Counted from the stretch's first letter, positions 19,771-28,695 are shown. The stretch: DNA of 35,220 nt from an uncultured Wohlfahrtiimonas sp. (GCA_947630895.1 CANRJJ010000015.1:1-35220); one strand, 5' to 3'. The notes: generated from the letters alone by a model not told the origin. Program-made: numbers and translations.

Positions 19771-20701
19771 ATTTATCTTCATTTACTTGAATTAAGTACT
19801 CTCGTATCTCTTTTAAGGCTTTCATTTGAATTCTACGTACCCTTTCATTGCTCATACCAAGTAAGTCACCAACTTCAGCATACGTTTTAGGAATATCATC
19901 CTCTAAACCAAAACGCTCAATAATTACATTTCGCGCTTCCCTATCTAAGCCATCCAAACCATCTTTCAATGACAACATCAAAGACACCTCTTCGAGCAGC
20001 CCTAAAGCATTATCTGTCTTATTTTCACTAGAAAGCGTATCTAATAAAGAACCATGCTCTTCATTTGTTTCCATATCCAATGATAAAATAATTTCATTAT
20101 CCAATAAAAGCTCTTCAACTTCTTTAACAGTTTTATCGCTTTCTTCTGCAATTTCAGCATTGGTCGGCTCCCTATTAAATCTTACAGCCAACTCTCTCTT
20201 TGTTTTCAAAATTTTATTAATCGCTTTATGCAAATGAATGGGCAATCTCACTGCTCTGCCAGTATTCATAATATCTCGTTCAATGGCATAACGAATCCAC
20301 CATACTGCATATGTCGAGAACCTATAGTTCATTTCAGGATCAAATTTTTCTACAGCCTGCATCAACCCTAGATTACCTTCAGCGATCAAATCAGCTAAAG
20401 ATACGTCACGTGTGCTATAACGCTTCGCGACAGAAACCACCAATCTTAAATTACTTTCTATCATTTTTTGACGAGCAGCTTCGTCACCTTGCTGCACCAT
20501 ATAAGCCAGCTCTTTTTCTTCATCTGCACTCAATAATGGATTATCTGCAAGCTCGCTGAAATACATACTCAAAGAATCGGATACATCGATATTGCTATGC
20601 TTATCATAACTGGTGATAATATTTGAAAACTCATCAGGTTCTTCTATATGATCAATCATCATTTCATTATCACGATCGTAATGTAAACCTAGCTTATTCA
20701 T
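19769..20701 (-). CDS. rpoS: RNA polymerase sigma factor RpoS (sigma-38)
   Basis: A 310-residue group-2 sigma70-family factor. Region 1.2 is SLSMYFSELADNPLLSADEE, and region 2 includes ESNLRLVVSVAKRY, LADLIAEGNLGLMQAVEKFD and the -10 recognition helix RFSTYAVWWIRYAIERDIMN. RAVRLPIHL is the RpoS-like turn into region 3. Region 4 has the helix-turn-helix AEVGDLLGMSNERVRRIQM. Length fits RpoS (330 in E. coli) and not RpoD or RpoH. The ATG at 20701 is chosen: AAGGG is 5 nt upstream. A GTG at 20707 abuts that site and is unlikely. nlpD, the usual upstream neighbour, is absent. It ends at a terminator shared with the stress gene. Confidence 0.9.
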   Translation of the reverse strand: MNKLGLHYDRDNEMMIDHIEEPDEFSNIITSYDKHSNIDVSDSLSMYFSELADNPLLSADEEKELAYMVQQGDEAARQKMIESNLRLVVSVAKRYSTRDVSLADLIAEGNLGLMQAVEKFDPEMNYRFSTYAVWWIRYAIERDIMNTGRAVRLPIHLHKAINKILKTKRELAVRFNREPTNAEIAEESDKTVKEVEELLLDNEIILSLDMETNEEHGSLLDTLSSENKTDNALGLLEEVSLMLSLKDGLDGLDREARNVIIERFGLEDDIPKTYAEVGDLLGMSNERVRRIQMKALKEIREYLIQVNEDK

Positions 20702-20778
20702 TTGCACCCTTATTCATATTTATTTTTAATCAATTTAGATATACATCATTTTAATTACATAAATCATTGACGGGGCAT

Positions 20779-20806
20779 ATAGTATAATCAACAAGATAGA
20801 AGTCAA
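20779..20806 (-). promoter_or_regulatory. Candidate rpoS promoter
   Basis: On the minus strand TTGACT (20806-20801), a 16-nt spacer and TACTAT (20784-20779) give a moderate sigma70-type promoter, which would leave a leader of about 70 nt before the rpoS ATG. Confidence 0.45.
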
Positions 20807-20908
20807 AATAAAAAACTCTTATAAGTATTATTTATAAAATCTATAATGAGATTATCTGCTTAGATAATAAAAAAGACACCTGCAATCTTTCATTACCATA
20901 CATTTTTA

Positions 20909-20992
20909 ATGAGTCGCTTACTATTTACTTACTTGCCACAACTATTTTTATTAACATATTTACTTATAAAACCTAGTAAAATACTAGCCTAA
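20909..20992 (+). CDS. Possible 27-residue hydrophobic small protein
   Basis: A short frame from ATG 20909 to TAA 20992 encodes a very hydrophobic peptide (MSRLLFTYLPQLFLLTYLL, then IKPSKILA) that could form one membrane helix with a basic tail. A terminator-like hairpin with eight T follows 17 nt after the stop (21009-21046), and TATAAT occurs upstream at 20842-20847 with a poor -35. There is no Shine-Dalgarno. AT-rich DNA yields such Leu/Phe-rich frames by chance, so this is weak. It lies in the 479-nt gap between rpoS and the phosphoesterase gene, where I see no other gene. Confidence 0.2.
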   Translation: MSRLLFTYLPQLFLLTYLLIKPSKILA

Positions 20993-21008
20993 CCAGCATA
21001 TATAGAAT

Positions 21009-21046
21009 TAATGTAAATTATTGCAATTTACATTAGAATTTTTTTT
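21009..21046 (+). terminator. Terminator-like AT-rich hairpin, plus strand
   Basis: A perfect 11-bp stem TAATGTAAATT (21009-21019) / AATTTACATTA (21025-21035) with a 5-nt loop is followed on the plus strand by GAA and eight T (21039-21046). The stem has only two G-C pairs, so it is weak. No recognised plus-strand gene lies upstream, which implies a small transcript, an operator-like palindrome or chance. Confidence 0.4.
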
Positions 21047-21180
21047 ACAATTCAAGCCATTTCCACAAAATAAGAATTTAATAAATAGACAAAATTGACT
21101 GCTCAATTTTTGAGCACAATACATATCTTATGTGTAGTCATTTTTCTAATTAAGAGTAGTATGTTTTTAAAAAAAATGTG

Positions 21181-23019
21181 TTATCTGATCAAAAACAATG
21201 CAAATCTTTGAGCATCATATTGATTTGTAAATTTCACATCATATAAATTATTATTTATGTACTGAATGCTTTTAGACATTGGCGACGATTCATAGATTAT
21301 ATTCTGGGCCTTTCCAAATTCCAATCGCCAGTTATTTTCAGGTTGTACGCTAATCGCCTCAAGTTCTGCCGATAGAAAAAGTAGGTACTGTTTGATAATT
21401 TCTGGGATTTCATTTGATGATAATGCCACAACCTTTTCCTCACCACTGCCTGGAAATTTTCCTGAATACGCACGATATTGATTGGTTGCCATCAAAAAAC
21501 GATCATCATCTTGAACTAGCTTATTTTGATAAGTTAGATCATAAATTCGCTCACTATTAGGATTAATCAATAAGCAATCTCCATTATAACGCCTTGGAAA
21601 ACGCACATCGACTGAATAAGACAATCCGCCTTTAATAACATCTCGATTATACCCGCGATGACTTTCCCAATTCACTAGATACTGCCACTCATTACTTTCT
21701 TCTTTCAGTTGAAAATAAATACTATTGGCACACTCCAACCATTCTTTTAGTTCTTTTCCAGTAATTTCTATCACAGCGAGCTGATTATTAAAAGGATACA
21801 AATCTGCGATATTCTTAAATGTAAGAATATCATCATCTATCCAAGTAAAATCATAGGGTGCATTTTTTCGCCCACCCACTTTAAATGCAGGCACAGCACT
21901 CAAAATTGGCAACGAAAGATAATTTTCAGATTGAGATTCTAATAATTGCTTGGCATACCAAATTTGAGCATCAGCAACCAATTGAATACAAGCATCATCC
22001 TTAACCAGTGACAAGGCACTTGAAAATAGTGTTTGATTCTTTACGATGGGATCATTCATTCGCTGTATCGTTAATTCATGTGCTGGTTGAATCAATTGAA
22101 AAAGATCATGATCAAATTGATTACCATTACTACTTTCTATAATAGATGTTTGTACATCTACAACTTGCCATTTCTCTTCTTTCCACTCAAGATCAAAATC
22201 AAAAACACCTAGATATTGAGCAAAAGAACCAGCCATAATAATTGGCTTTTCAAAGTAATGAATGTTATCAGGGTAAATATTATGGGCATGCCCAGCAACT
22301 ATGGCATCTACTCCATCAATATCTGCCAAAAATTGAATAATATTTTCAGCACATTTTTCATACGGCCGATTTGAAAAACCTGAATGTGCCAAAACGATTA
22401 TGATATCAGCACCTTCCGCTCTCATTTTTGGTAAGTTTTCTTCGATAGAATCCAAAATATCATTCACACAAAGATTTTTTTCTTCAACCGCATAATCGGC
22501 AAATATTTTATGGTTCCACATGGTAACTTGAGGCGGCAAAGCACCAATAATACCAATTTTGATATTATGTTTTTCAGCACTATCAGTCGTAATTTCTCTG
22601 TCTAAGATTACATATGGTTTAATCCAAGGATCACCTTGATCATCTACAATATTGGCATTCACAATAGGATAATTGATATCCCCTATCATTTTCTCTAAGA
22701 AATCCATACCAAAATCAAACTCATGGTTGCCTAGCGTTCCAGCATCATATTTTAATGCATTCATGATACTAACGATTGGATGCATATTTTCTATAGAATA
22801 ATCGCGTAGGTAATTCCCGATGGGGTTACCTTGTAAAAAATCACCATTATCTAATAACAAGGTATTTGGATTAGTTGAACGTATTTCTTTTATCAGATCT
22901 GATAATCCAATTAAACCAATATTAGCGAGCACTTCATCACGATAATAATCATAATTAGTAGCATGAGCATGGATATCTGTCGTTGTTAAAACTTTTAATC
23001 GTGCTCGCTGTTTAGTCAA
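21181..23019 (-). CDS. CpdB-like 2',3'-cyclic-nucleotide phosphodiesterase/5'-nucleotidase without signal peptide
   Basis: A 612-residue protein with an N-terminal calcineurin-type metallophosphoesterase domain (about 8-330) and a 5'-nucleotidase C-terminal domain (about 345-540). Metal-site residues are intact: D15 and H17 in TTTDIHAHA, D60 in LLDNGDF, N98 and H99 in GTLGNHEFDFG, H212 in LAHSG, H244 and H246 in AGHAHN. E. coli CpdB is similar in order and sequence but is secreted to the periplasm. Here the fold begins at residue 8 with no signal peptide. The start is TTG at 23019 (AAGGCGG just upstream), and an in-frame stop, that of prfA, lies 9 nt before it, so no longer N-terminus is possible. 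It is probably cytoplasmic and co-translated with prfA. Confidence 0.85.
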   Translation of the reverse strand: MTKQRARLKVLTTTDIHAHATNYDYYRDEVLANIGLIGLSDLIKEIRSTNPNTLLLDNGDFLQGNPIGNYLRDYSIENMHPIVSIMNALKYDAGTLGNHEFDFGMDFLEKMIGDINYPIVNANIVDDQGDPWIKPYVILDREITTDSAEKHNIKIGIIGALPPQVTMWNHKIFADYAVEEKNLCVNDILDSIEENLPKMRAEGADIIIVLAHSGFSNRPYEKCAENIIQFLADIDGVDAIVAGHAHNIYPDNIHYFEKPIIMAGSFAQYLGVFDFDLEWKEEKWQVVDVQTSIIESSNGNQFDHDLFQLIQPAHELTIQRMNDPIVKNQTLFSSALSLVKDDACIQLVADAQIWYAKQLLESQSENYLSLPILSAVPAFKVGGRKNAPYDFTWIDDDILTFKNIADLYPFNNQLAVIEITGKELKEWLECANSIYFQLKEESNEWQYLVNWESHRGYNRDVIKGGLSYSVDVRFPRRYNGDCLLINPNSERIYDLTYQNKLVQDDDRFLMATNQYRAYSGKFPGSGEEKVVALSSNEIPEIIKQYLLFLSAELEAISVQPENNWRLEFGKAQNIIYESSPMSKSIQYINNNLYDVKFTNQYDAQRFALFLIR

Positions 23020-23028
23020 AGTACCGCC

Positions 23029-24114
23029 TTATTGTTCACTTAAAGAAGCTAACATATCTGCTTGATGCTCTTGGATCAATGGCTCAATTATTTGATCCAC
23101 ATCTCCACTCACAACATCATCTAGTTTATATAAGGTTAAATTTATACGATGATCTGTAATACGACCTTGTGGGTAATTGTATGTACGAATACGCTCAGAA
23201 CGGTCACCAGACCCTACCAAGCTACGACGACTATCACTCATTGCCTTTTGTTCTTTCTCACGTTCTGCTTCCAATAAACGTGAAGCCAATAAGCTCATTG
23301 CACGCGCACGGTTTTTATGCTGAGAACGCTCATCCTGACACTCAACAACAGTGCCCGTCGGTAGATGCGTTATACGAATTGCTGAGTCGGTTTTGTTAAC
23401 GTGCTGTCCACCTGCACCAGATGCTCTAAAAGTATCTACTTTTAAATCAGCAGGGTTGATGTTCACAACTTCTGTTTCCGGCACTTCTGGTAAAATCGCA
23501 ACAGTTGCAGCTGATGTATGAACACGACCTTGTGATTCAGTCTCAGGAACTCGTTGAACGCGATGTGCACCAGATTCAAATTTCAAGCGAGAATAAGCAC
23601 CATTGCCAATGATGCGTGCGATGATTTCTTTAAAGCCACCATGCTCACCTCTATGCTCGGAGATAATTTCAACTTGCCAACGGCGAGATTCTGCATAACG
23701 TGCATACATATTGAATAAATCACCAGCAAAAATCGCGGCTTCATCACCACCTGTTCCAGCTCTTACCTCTAAGAAGATATTGCTATCATCATTTGGGTCT
23801 TTTGGTAATAATAAGATTTGCAGATTTTTTTCTAACAACTCTTGCTGCTCTTGCAACAATGGCAATTCTTCTCTAGCCATTTCTTTTAACTCAGCATCAC
23901 CGCTTTCCAGCATATCTTTTGCTTCAGTTAAATTGAATTCATTTGTTTTCCATGCTGTAAACTCTTCTACAACAGGCGATAATTGAGCATATTCTTGAGA
24001 AAGCTCGCGAAATTTATTTTGGTCAGTAATAATGTCAGGCTCAGACAATAAAACGCCTACTTCTTGGTGTCGTTCTATTAACTGATCTAATTTGTGAATA
24101 ATCGATGGATTCAT
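23029..24114 (-). CDS. prfA: Peptide chain release factor 1
   Basis: A 361-residue class-I release factor that reads UAA and UAG. The catalytic GGQ is at residues 235-237 ([11 protein letters not shown]). The stop-codon tripeptide is PET at 190-192 ([17 protein letters not shown]), a common variant of the PxT motif of RF1. The acidic stretch [14 protein letters not shown] is intact. Length matches E. coli RF1 (360). The usual partner prmC (hemK), which methylates the GGQ glutamine, is not next to it; a CpdB-like gene follows after 9 nt in the same frame. It is divergent from ftsB. Confidence 0.97.
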   Translation of the reverse strand: MNPSIIHKLDQLIERHQEVGVLLSEPDIITDQNKFRELSQEYAQLSPVVEEFTAWKTNEFNLTEAKDMLESGDAELKEMAREELPLLQEQQELLEKNLQILLLPKDPNDDSNIFLEVRAGTGGDEAAIFAGDLFNMYARYAESRRWQVEIISEHRGEHGGFKEIIARIIGNGAYSRLKFESGAHRVQRVPETESQGRVHTSAATVAILPEVPETEVVNINPADLKVDTFRASGAGGQHVNKTDSAIRITHLPTGTVVECQDERSQHKNRARAMSLLASRLLEAEREKEQKAMSDSRRSLVGSGDRSERIRTYNYPQGRITDHRINLTLYKLDDVVSGDVDQIIEPLIQEHQADMLASLSEQ

Positions 24115-24201
24115 AAAGTTCTACTATATTCTTTGAGAAATAGATAAAATAGTTATTATCGCAAAATATTTGTACTTAGTGTACCCGATAGGAAAAAATT
24201 T

Positions 24202-24510
24202 ATGAAATGGCTGCATGTTTTCTTGGCTTTTATCGCTGGATTAATCTTTTTTATTAGTTACAACCTTTGGGTTGATGAAGAGAAAGGCGTACATGCAATC
24301 TCTGATTTAGAAAAAAAAATTGCTGAATTAAAATCACACAATCAACAACTAGAAGAAAGAAATAATAACTTAGAGATAACCATCACAAGTTTAAAAAATG
24401 ACGTTAATTCTCAAGAAGAGTTAGCTCGTTATAAATTAGGCTTTATCCAAGAAGATGAAACTTTTTATCAAATTTTGCCAGAAGAAGAAGTAAATACTAA
24501 TGAAAAATAA
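24202..24510 (+). CDS. ftsB: Cell-division protein FtsB
   Basis: A 102-residue bitopic membrane protein of the FtsB/DivIC family. A short cytoplasmic start leads into one membrane helix (about 4-20), followed by a periplasmic coiled coil (about 33-70) and the conserved ELARYKLGFIQEDETFYQIL, which matches ARYELGMIKPGETFY of E. coli FtsB. It bridges FtsQ and FtsL in the divisome. AGGA lies before the ATG. The last 11 nt overlap the YeiH-family gene. In many gammaproteobacteria ispD follows ftsB, but not here. Confidence 0.92.
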   Translation: MKWLHVFLAFIAGLIFFISYNLWVDEEKGVHAISDLEKKIAELKSHNQQLEERNNNLEITITSLKNDVNSQEELARYKLGFIQEDETFYQILPEEEVNTNEK

Positions 24511-25495
24511 TTTTTTTATCGCAGGAATTGGGCTTTGCTTTCTAATTGCCACTTTTTCATTTTATTTAGGCAAAACTTTCCCCATTATTGGCGGCCCTGT
24601 ATTTGGTATTTCTTTAGGCATTTTAATCGGCACTATACTCTCTAATCAAACCAAATCCATCAGCTCAGGCTCGAACTTCTCGGGCAAAAAAATCTTACAA
24701 TACTCTATTATTCTCTTAGGCTTTGAAATGAATATTAGAGATATTATTTCTGTCGGTATGAGCTCTCTTTGGATAATGATCTTCACATTACTGACGACAT
24801 TCATAACAGCTTGGATGATGGCGAAAATATTAAAAATAGATTTCATTACAGGTACTTTAATTGGGGTTGGAACAGCTATTTGCGGTGGATCAGCTATCGC
24901 TGCAACAGCGCCTGTGATTCAAGCAAAAAACCAGGAAATATCATATGCTATTGCGACTATTTTTCTATTTAATATTATCGCTGTATTTATTTTCCCTGCT
25001 TTTGGGCACTTATTTAATCTGAGTAATAAAGCTTTTGGTATCTGGGCAGGCACAGCAATCAATGACACTTCATCTGTACTAGCCGCAGCATACTCTTACA
25101 GCGATGAATCAGGTGCTTTAGCAACAATCGTCAAGCTTACTCGCACATTAATGATTATCCCCATCACATTTGTATTATCCATATATATGGCTAAATATCG
25201 TTCAACTGATAATAATTACCAGTTCAAGTTACTCCATGCTGTTCCATATTTTATTATTGGCTTTATAATCACTGCAATCATTAACTCATTAGATTTTTTA
25301 CCCGTTTCCGTCACTAATTTTTTAGCGCAAACAGGTAAGTTTTTAATTATTGTCGCAATGGTTGGCATTGGACTAAATACAAACATAAAAACTCTCATTC
25401 AAAATGGCATTAAACCAATTCTAATGGGTGCTGTGTGTTGGGTAACTCTATCAATCATATCTTTGTTTATTTTATATATGATGAACTATATTTAG
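24500..25495 (+). CDS. YeiH-family (UPF0324) membrane permease
   Basis: A 331-residue polytopic membrane protein with about ten helices. Family marks are GPVFGISLGILIG, LQYSIILLGFEMNI, the GTAICGGSAIAATAPVI signature and GTAINDTSSVLAAA. The family is usually described as putative sulfate exporters, which is not proven for most members. It starts inside ftsB (11-nt overlap, ATGAAAAATAA), so its translation is probably coupled to that of ftsB. It ends 3 nt before the convergent truA stop, with no visible terminator. No LysR regulator of the yeiE type is adjacent. Confidence 0.88.
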   Translation: MKNNFFIAGIGLCFLIATFSFYLGKTFPIIGGPVFGISLGILIGTILSNQTKSISSGSNFSGKKILQYSIILLGFEMNIRDIISVGMSSLWIMIFTLLTTFITAWMMAKILKIDFITGTLIGVGTAICGGSAIAATAPVIQAKNQEISYAIATIFLFNIIAVFIFPAFGHLFNLSNKAFGIWAGTAINDTSSVLAAAYSYSDESGALATIVKLTRTLMIIPITFVLSIYMAKYRSTDNNYQFKLLHAVPYFIIGFIITAIINSLDFLPVSVTNFLAQTGKFLIIVAMVGIGLNTNIKTLIQNGIKPILMGAVCWVTLSIISLFILYMMNYI

Positions 25496-25498
25496 CCC

Positions 25499-26275
25499 TT
25501 ATTTAAGCTCTCTAAATAGATTAAAGTCGTAATCAACTTTATCTAAAAATAAACCTTGAGCAGGTGCTGTAATACCTGCTTTTTTACGGTCTAAGCTTTC
25601 CAATACCATTTTGGCATATGATGTATCAGCTTTTCCGCTACCAACCTTTAAAAGCACACCCACAATATTTCTTACCATATGATGTAAAAAAGCATTGCCA
25701 TGAACATCAATATAAATATATTCATTTTGCTGATAAACATTAATGGAGAATATTTCTCTCACAGAAGTTGGTGCTTGACATTCACTAGAACGAAACGCAT
25801 TAAAATCATGCTCACCAACCAAATAATTGGCTGCAATTTGCATCGCCTCAACGTCTAATGAATAATTAATATGTGTCGCATACAATCGATTTAAGACAGA
25901 TTTATATGGCTGATTGCAAATAACATACTGATAATAACGACTTTTTGCACTGTAACGCGCATGAAAATCCAAAGGCGCTTGATAAACCGCTATAACAGCA
26001 CAGTCTTCAGGTAAATGCGTATTGATACCTCTAATCCATGAATATTCAGAACGATCAGCTTCTGTGATGAAATTAACTGTTTGATTTCGTGCATGCACAC
26101 CAGCATCAGTTCTACCAGCACACATTAAATCAATTGAATGATTGGCAATTTTTTCAATTGCAGGAACAAGGGCACCTTCTACAGAGCGGACAGGCGGCAC
26201 TTTCTGCACCTGCCATCCTTTAAAATTTGTACCATCATAAGAAATAGATAGCACTATATTTTTTTGCTCACTCAT
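25499..26275 (-). CDS. truA: tRNA pseudouridine(38-40) synthase TruA
   Basis: A 258-residue enzyme that makes pseudouridine at positions 38-40 in the tRNA anticodon arm. The catalytic Asp is D57 in AGRTDAGVHA. The SYDGTNFKGWQ start, RYSAKSRYYQY and the conserved FLHHMVRNIVG are all present. The ATG overlaps the stop of the preceding regulator gene by 4 nt (ATGA), so it is the last gene of the overlapping operon that begins at 29095. In E. coli truA lies in an unrelated operon. Confidence 0.96.
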   Translation of the reverse strand: MSEQKNIVLSISYDGTNFKGWQVQKVPPVRSVEGALVPAIEKIANHSIDLMCAGRTDAGVHARNQTVNFITEADRSEYSWIRGINTHLPEDCAVIAVYQAPLDFHARYSAKSRYYQYVICNQPYKSVLNRLYATHINYSLDVEAMQIAANYLVGEHDFNAFRSSECQAPTSVREIFSINVYQQNEYIYIDVHGNAFLHHMVRNIVGVLLKVGSGKADTSYAKMVLESLDRKKAGITAPAQGLFLDKVDYDFNLFRELK

Positions 26276-27117
26276 TGTTTGCTGTCGCGCACTCGCTTAG
26301 ATTCTATGATTGCTTTTGAACGGCTCATTTCCTCAATAAATGATGAACCTATTTTCAATGCTAATGTCACTAATAACACATCCACAATAGCCAAGTCCGC
26401 CAAACGAGAAATCATTGGAATATATTCTTTAGTATCCTCCGTTGCACCAGATTCCAAAACAACATCTGAAGCTTGCCCTAATGGAGAATCTTTACTAGTG
26501 AATGAAATAACTGACGCACCACAATCTCTAGCGAATGCAACTGAGTCTAAAATATCCTGGCTTCTTCCTGTGTGGGAAACTGCAATCAAAACATCTTTTT
26601 TGTTCATTAAAGAAGCAGCTAAAGAATGAACATGGTGATCACTAAACACAGACACTGTAATACCCACGCGTAATAGTTTTTGCTGAATATCAGTTGCTAC
26701 AACGTTTGATGCGCCATGACCAATACATAAAACCTTAGACGATTTTAATAAGATTTTCACGGCTTGTTCAATAGCTTTCACTGAAACAGATTCTTTGGTG
26801 CGCAATAAAGCTGCTGATGCTTGAGTAATAACTTTATTAACAATATCTCTAGTATTATCGGACTCAGAAACATTACTATGAATAAAAGGAACGCCAGCAT
26901 TTAAAGCTTCAGCAAGCTCTTGCTTAAATACATGATAGCCATCAAAGCCCAATGCTCGGCAAAATCTAATTACTGTTGGCTCAGAAACACCAACTGTCTT
27001 TGCTAACATACCAATAGATAAGGAAGCTGCATCATTTGGGTGACCCATTATCCAGTCTGCGACTAATTTTTCTGATTTTCTTAGTTTGTCACGATGGCTT
27101 TTAATATGTGAAATCAC
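26272..27117 (-). CDS. RpiR-family regulator, HexR-like
   Basis: A 281-residue transcription factor. The N-terminal helix-turn-helix domain (1-77) contains LAKTVGVSEPTVIRFCRALG. A SIS sugar-phosphate-binding domain (about 120-260) has SKVLCIGHGAS and VLIAVSHTGRSQDIL. The whole sequence lines up well with E. coli HexR, the repressor of Entner-Doudoroff and central carbon genes that senses 2-keto-3-deoxy-6-phosphogluconate. GTG is the start: AAGGAG lies 8 nt upstream and the GTGA overlaps the glk stop. Sitting beside glk fits a sugar-metabolism role, but no edd, eda or zwf gene is in the window, so the effector is not certain. Confidence 0.85.
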   Translation of the reverse strand: MISHIKSHRDKLRKSEKLVADWIMGHPNDAASLSIGMLAKTVGVSEPTVIRFCRALGFDGYHVFKQELAEALNAGVPFIHSNVSESDNTRDIVNKVITQASAALLRTKESVSVKAIEQAVKILLKSSKVLCIGHGASNVVATDIQQKLLRVGITVSVFSDHHVHSLAASLMNKKDVLIAVSHTGRSQDILDSVAFARDCGASVISFTSKDSPLGQASDVVLESGATEDTKEYIPMISRLADLAIVDVLLVTLALKIGSSFIEEMSRSKAIIESKRVRDSKQ

Positions 27118-28091
27118 TCTTTTGTCTCCTTCATATAAGCAACTTTTCGAGTTAATCCGGTTAAAGCGGGATAAGGATCAGTTACCACAAATGTCGGTAT
27201 GTTTTTGAGTAATTTTCCTACAGATGGACTTTCTTCGAATGATGAACGGAAATCTGATTGTGCAAAAAACTCTAAAAACCTAGGAATTATACCACCAGCG
27301 AGATAAACAGACTTTGCTCCCGTAATTAAAGTGTAGTTTTTAGCTACGGTGCCAATAATATCACAATATCTAGTAAAGAGTTGCACTGCAAATGCATCTT
27401 TTTTGCTAATTAAATGATCAACTAGTTCAACAGGATTCATGCCCGGTGAATTAACCTTAAGATATTCATTCATAAAACTAGTTAATTGCGGAATGCCTTT
27501 TTTACCTGCTATAAAATCTTCAACAATAATTTCATCTTTCCCGCGTGCTTTTAAAAAGCTCCAAAAATCTCTCAAAAACTCATCTTCAATCATCATGTTT
27601 GAATGCCCGCCTTCTGAGGGAACGACAAGCCAATCATGATGAAAAATCGTCAAACTTGTACCAACGCCAGACCCTAAAGATAATGCTAATTTAGGAGATA
27701 ATTCTGACAACTCACCACCACCAATTTGCACCAAAGATGTACTTGGTAAATAAGGTAAAGCATAGCCTAGCATCGCTACATCATTATAAAAATGGACTTT
27801 TGCAGGTGAAAGCTTATTTTTCAGTTCGCTGAGCTTAAATGCCCAATGATTATTTACAAAGCTTATTTCATCTAAATCAACTGGTGCAGCTATGGCCAAC
27901 AGTAATAATTCTGGCACAACAATTTGGTATTGTTCACAGTATTTACGAACAATTTCCTCAGGCGTATTAAAATCAGCTGAACGAAAAATCTCAACAGAAT
28001 GGTATTTAATAATATTATTTGAAGAAACCATAGCAATTCGGCTATGAGTTGCACCGATATCAGCAATCAGTGCATACACATCTTTATTCAC
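27114..28091 (-). CDS. glk: Glucokinase
   Basis: A 325-residue bacterial glucokinase (Glk family), phosphorylating glucose with ATP in the cytoplasm. The catalytic Asp is D104 in FYNDVAMLGYALP, and glucose ligands are E160 and H163 in SEGGHSNM. Two phosphate-loop motifs are changed from the usual: DIGATHSR where DIGGTNAR is common, and SLGSGVGTS where GPGTGLG is common. The start is a GTG at 28091 that overlaps the engB stop by 8 nt (GTGAATAA) with no clear Shine-Dalgarno. Length matches E. coli Glk (321). Its stop overlaps the HexR-like gene by 4 nt. The altered loops leave slight doubt over substrate. Confidence 0.88.
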   Translation of the reverse strand: MNKDVYALIADIGATHSRIAMVSSNNIIKYHSVEIFRSADFNTPEEIVRKYCEQYQIVVPELLLLAIAAPVDLDEISFVNNHWAFKLSELKNKLSPAKVHFYNDVAMLGYALPYLPSTSLVQIGGGELSELSPKLALSLGSGVGTSLTIFHHDWLVVPSEGGHSNMMIEDEFLRDFWSFLKARGKDEIIVEDFIAGKKGIPQLTSFMNEYLKVNSPGMNPVELVDHLISKKDAFAVQLFTRYCDIIGTVAKNYTLITGAKSVYLAGGIIPRFLEFFAQSDFRSSFEESPSVGKLLKNIPTFVVTDPYPALTGLTRKVAYMKETKE

Positions 28092-28695
28092 GCGGCAACC
28101 ATTCGTTCAATATTTTTAGTGCGTCTTGCAAACCAATCGTGTGATCAGTTGCCGAGAAAAGTTGAACCGTCGCCGGCATCGCAAACTCTTTTAAAGCTTC
28201 TTCAACTTTAAACAATGAAGTTTTTGCAGGGCCACGTTTTAATTTATCTGCTTTCGTTAATAAGATATGCGTGCGTAATTCTTGTGATTCACACCAACGA
28301 AGCATTTGAACATCTAATGCTGTTAATGGATGCCGAACATCCATCATCATTATTAACCCTGATAAATTTTGGCGAGTTTCAAAATATCCTTGAATAATAC
28401 CTTGCCAGTGTAAACGAATACGCTCAGGTACTTTTGCATAACCATAACCTGGTAAATCTACCAGAAAATTATCAGGATCAATTTCAAAATAGTTAATCAA
28501 TTGTGTACGCCCTGGAGTTTTACTCGTTCTTGCTAATGTTGATTGTGATGTCAATGCATTTAAAGCACTTGATTTACCAGCATTAGAACGACCTGCAAAC
28601 GCAACTTCATGACCTTTAGGCTCAGGCAACTGACTGAGTTGATTAGCACTTGTTAAAAATTTTGTCGCATGAAAGCGATGAATTAAATTACTCAT
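28084..28695 (-). CDS. engB: Ribosome-biogenesis GTPase EngB (YihA/YsxC)
   Basis: A 203-residue small GTPase needed for 50S subunit assembly. Motifs seen are G1 GRSNAGKS (35-42), the switch region TSKTPGRTQLINYF, G3 DLPGYGYAKV (80-89) and G4 LTKADKL. I use the ATG at 28695, which gives the typical short N-terminus; the open frame extends 13 Lys-rich residues further up but these overlap the previous gene. The start overlaps that gene's stop by 8 nt (ATGAGTAA) and the end overlaps glk by 8 nt. In other proteobacteria a cytochrome c4 gene is often next to engB; here an unrelated exported protein takes that place. Confidence 0.95.
   Translation of the reverse strand: MSNLIHRFHATKFLTSANQLSQLPEPKGHEVAFAGRSNAGKSSALNALTSQSTLARTSKTPGRTQLINYFEIDPDNFLVDLPGYGYAKVPERIRLHWQGIIQGYFETRQNLSGLIMMMDVRHPLTALDVQMLRWCESQELRTHILLTKADKLKRGPAKTSLFKVEEALKEFAMPATVQLFSATDHTIGLQDALKILNEWLPRE

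Noticed and set aside
20768-20788. TTGACG followed by TATAAT on the plus strand
   Set aside because: The hexamers are only about 9-10 nt apart, far too close for a sigma70 promoter, and the bases are better used by the minus-strand rpoS promoter.
23019-23040. Read-through fusion of prfA with the CpdB-like gene
   Set aside because: The two genes share a frame, but a UAA stop, a ribosome site and a TTG start separate them. A fused product has no support.
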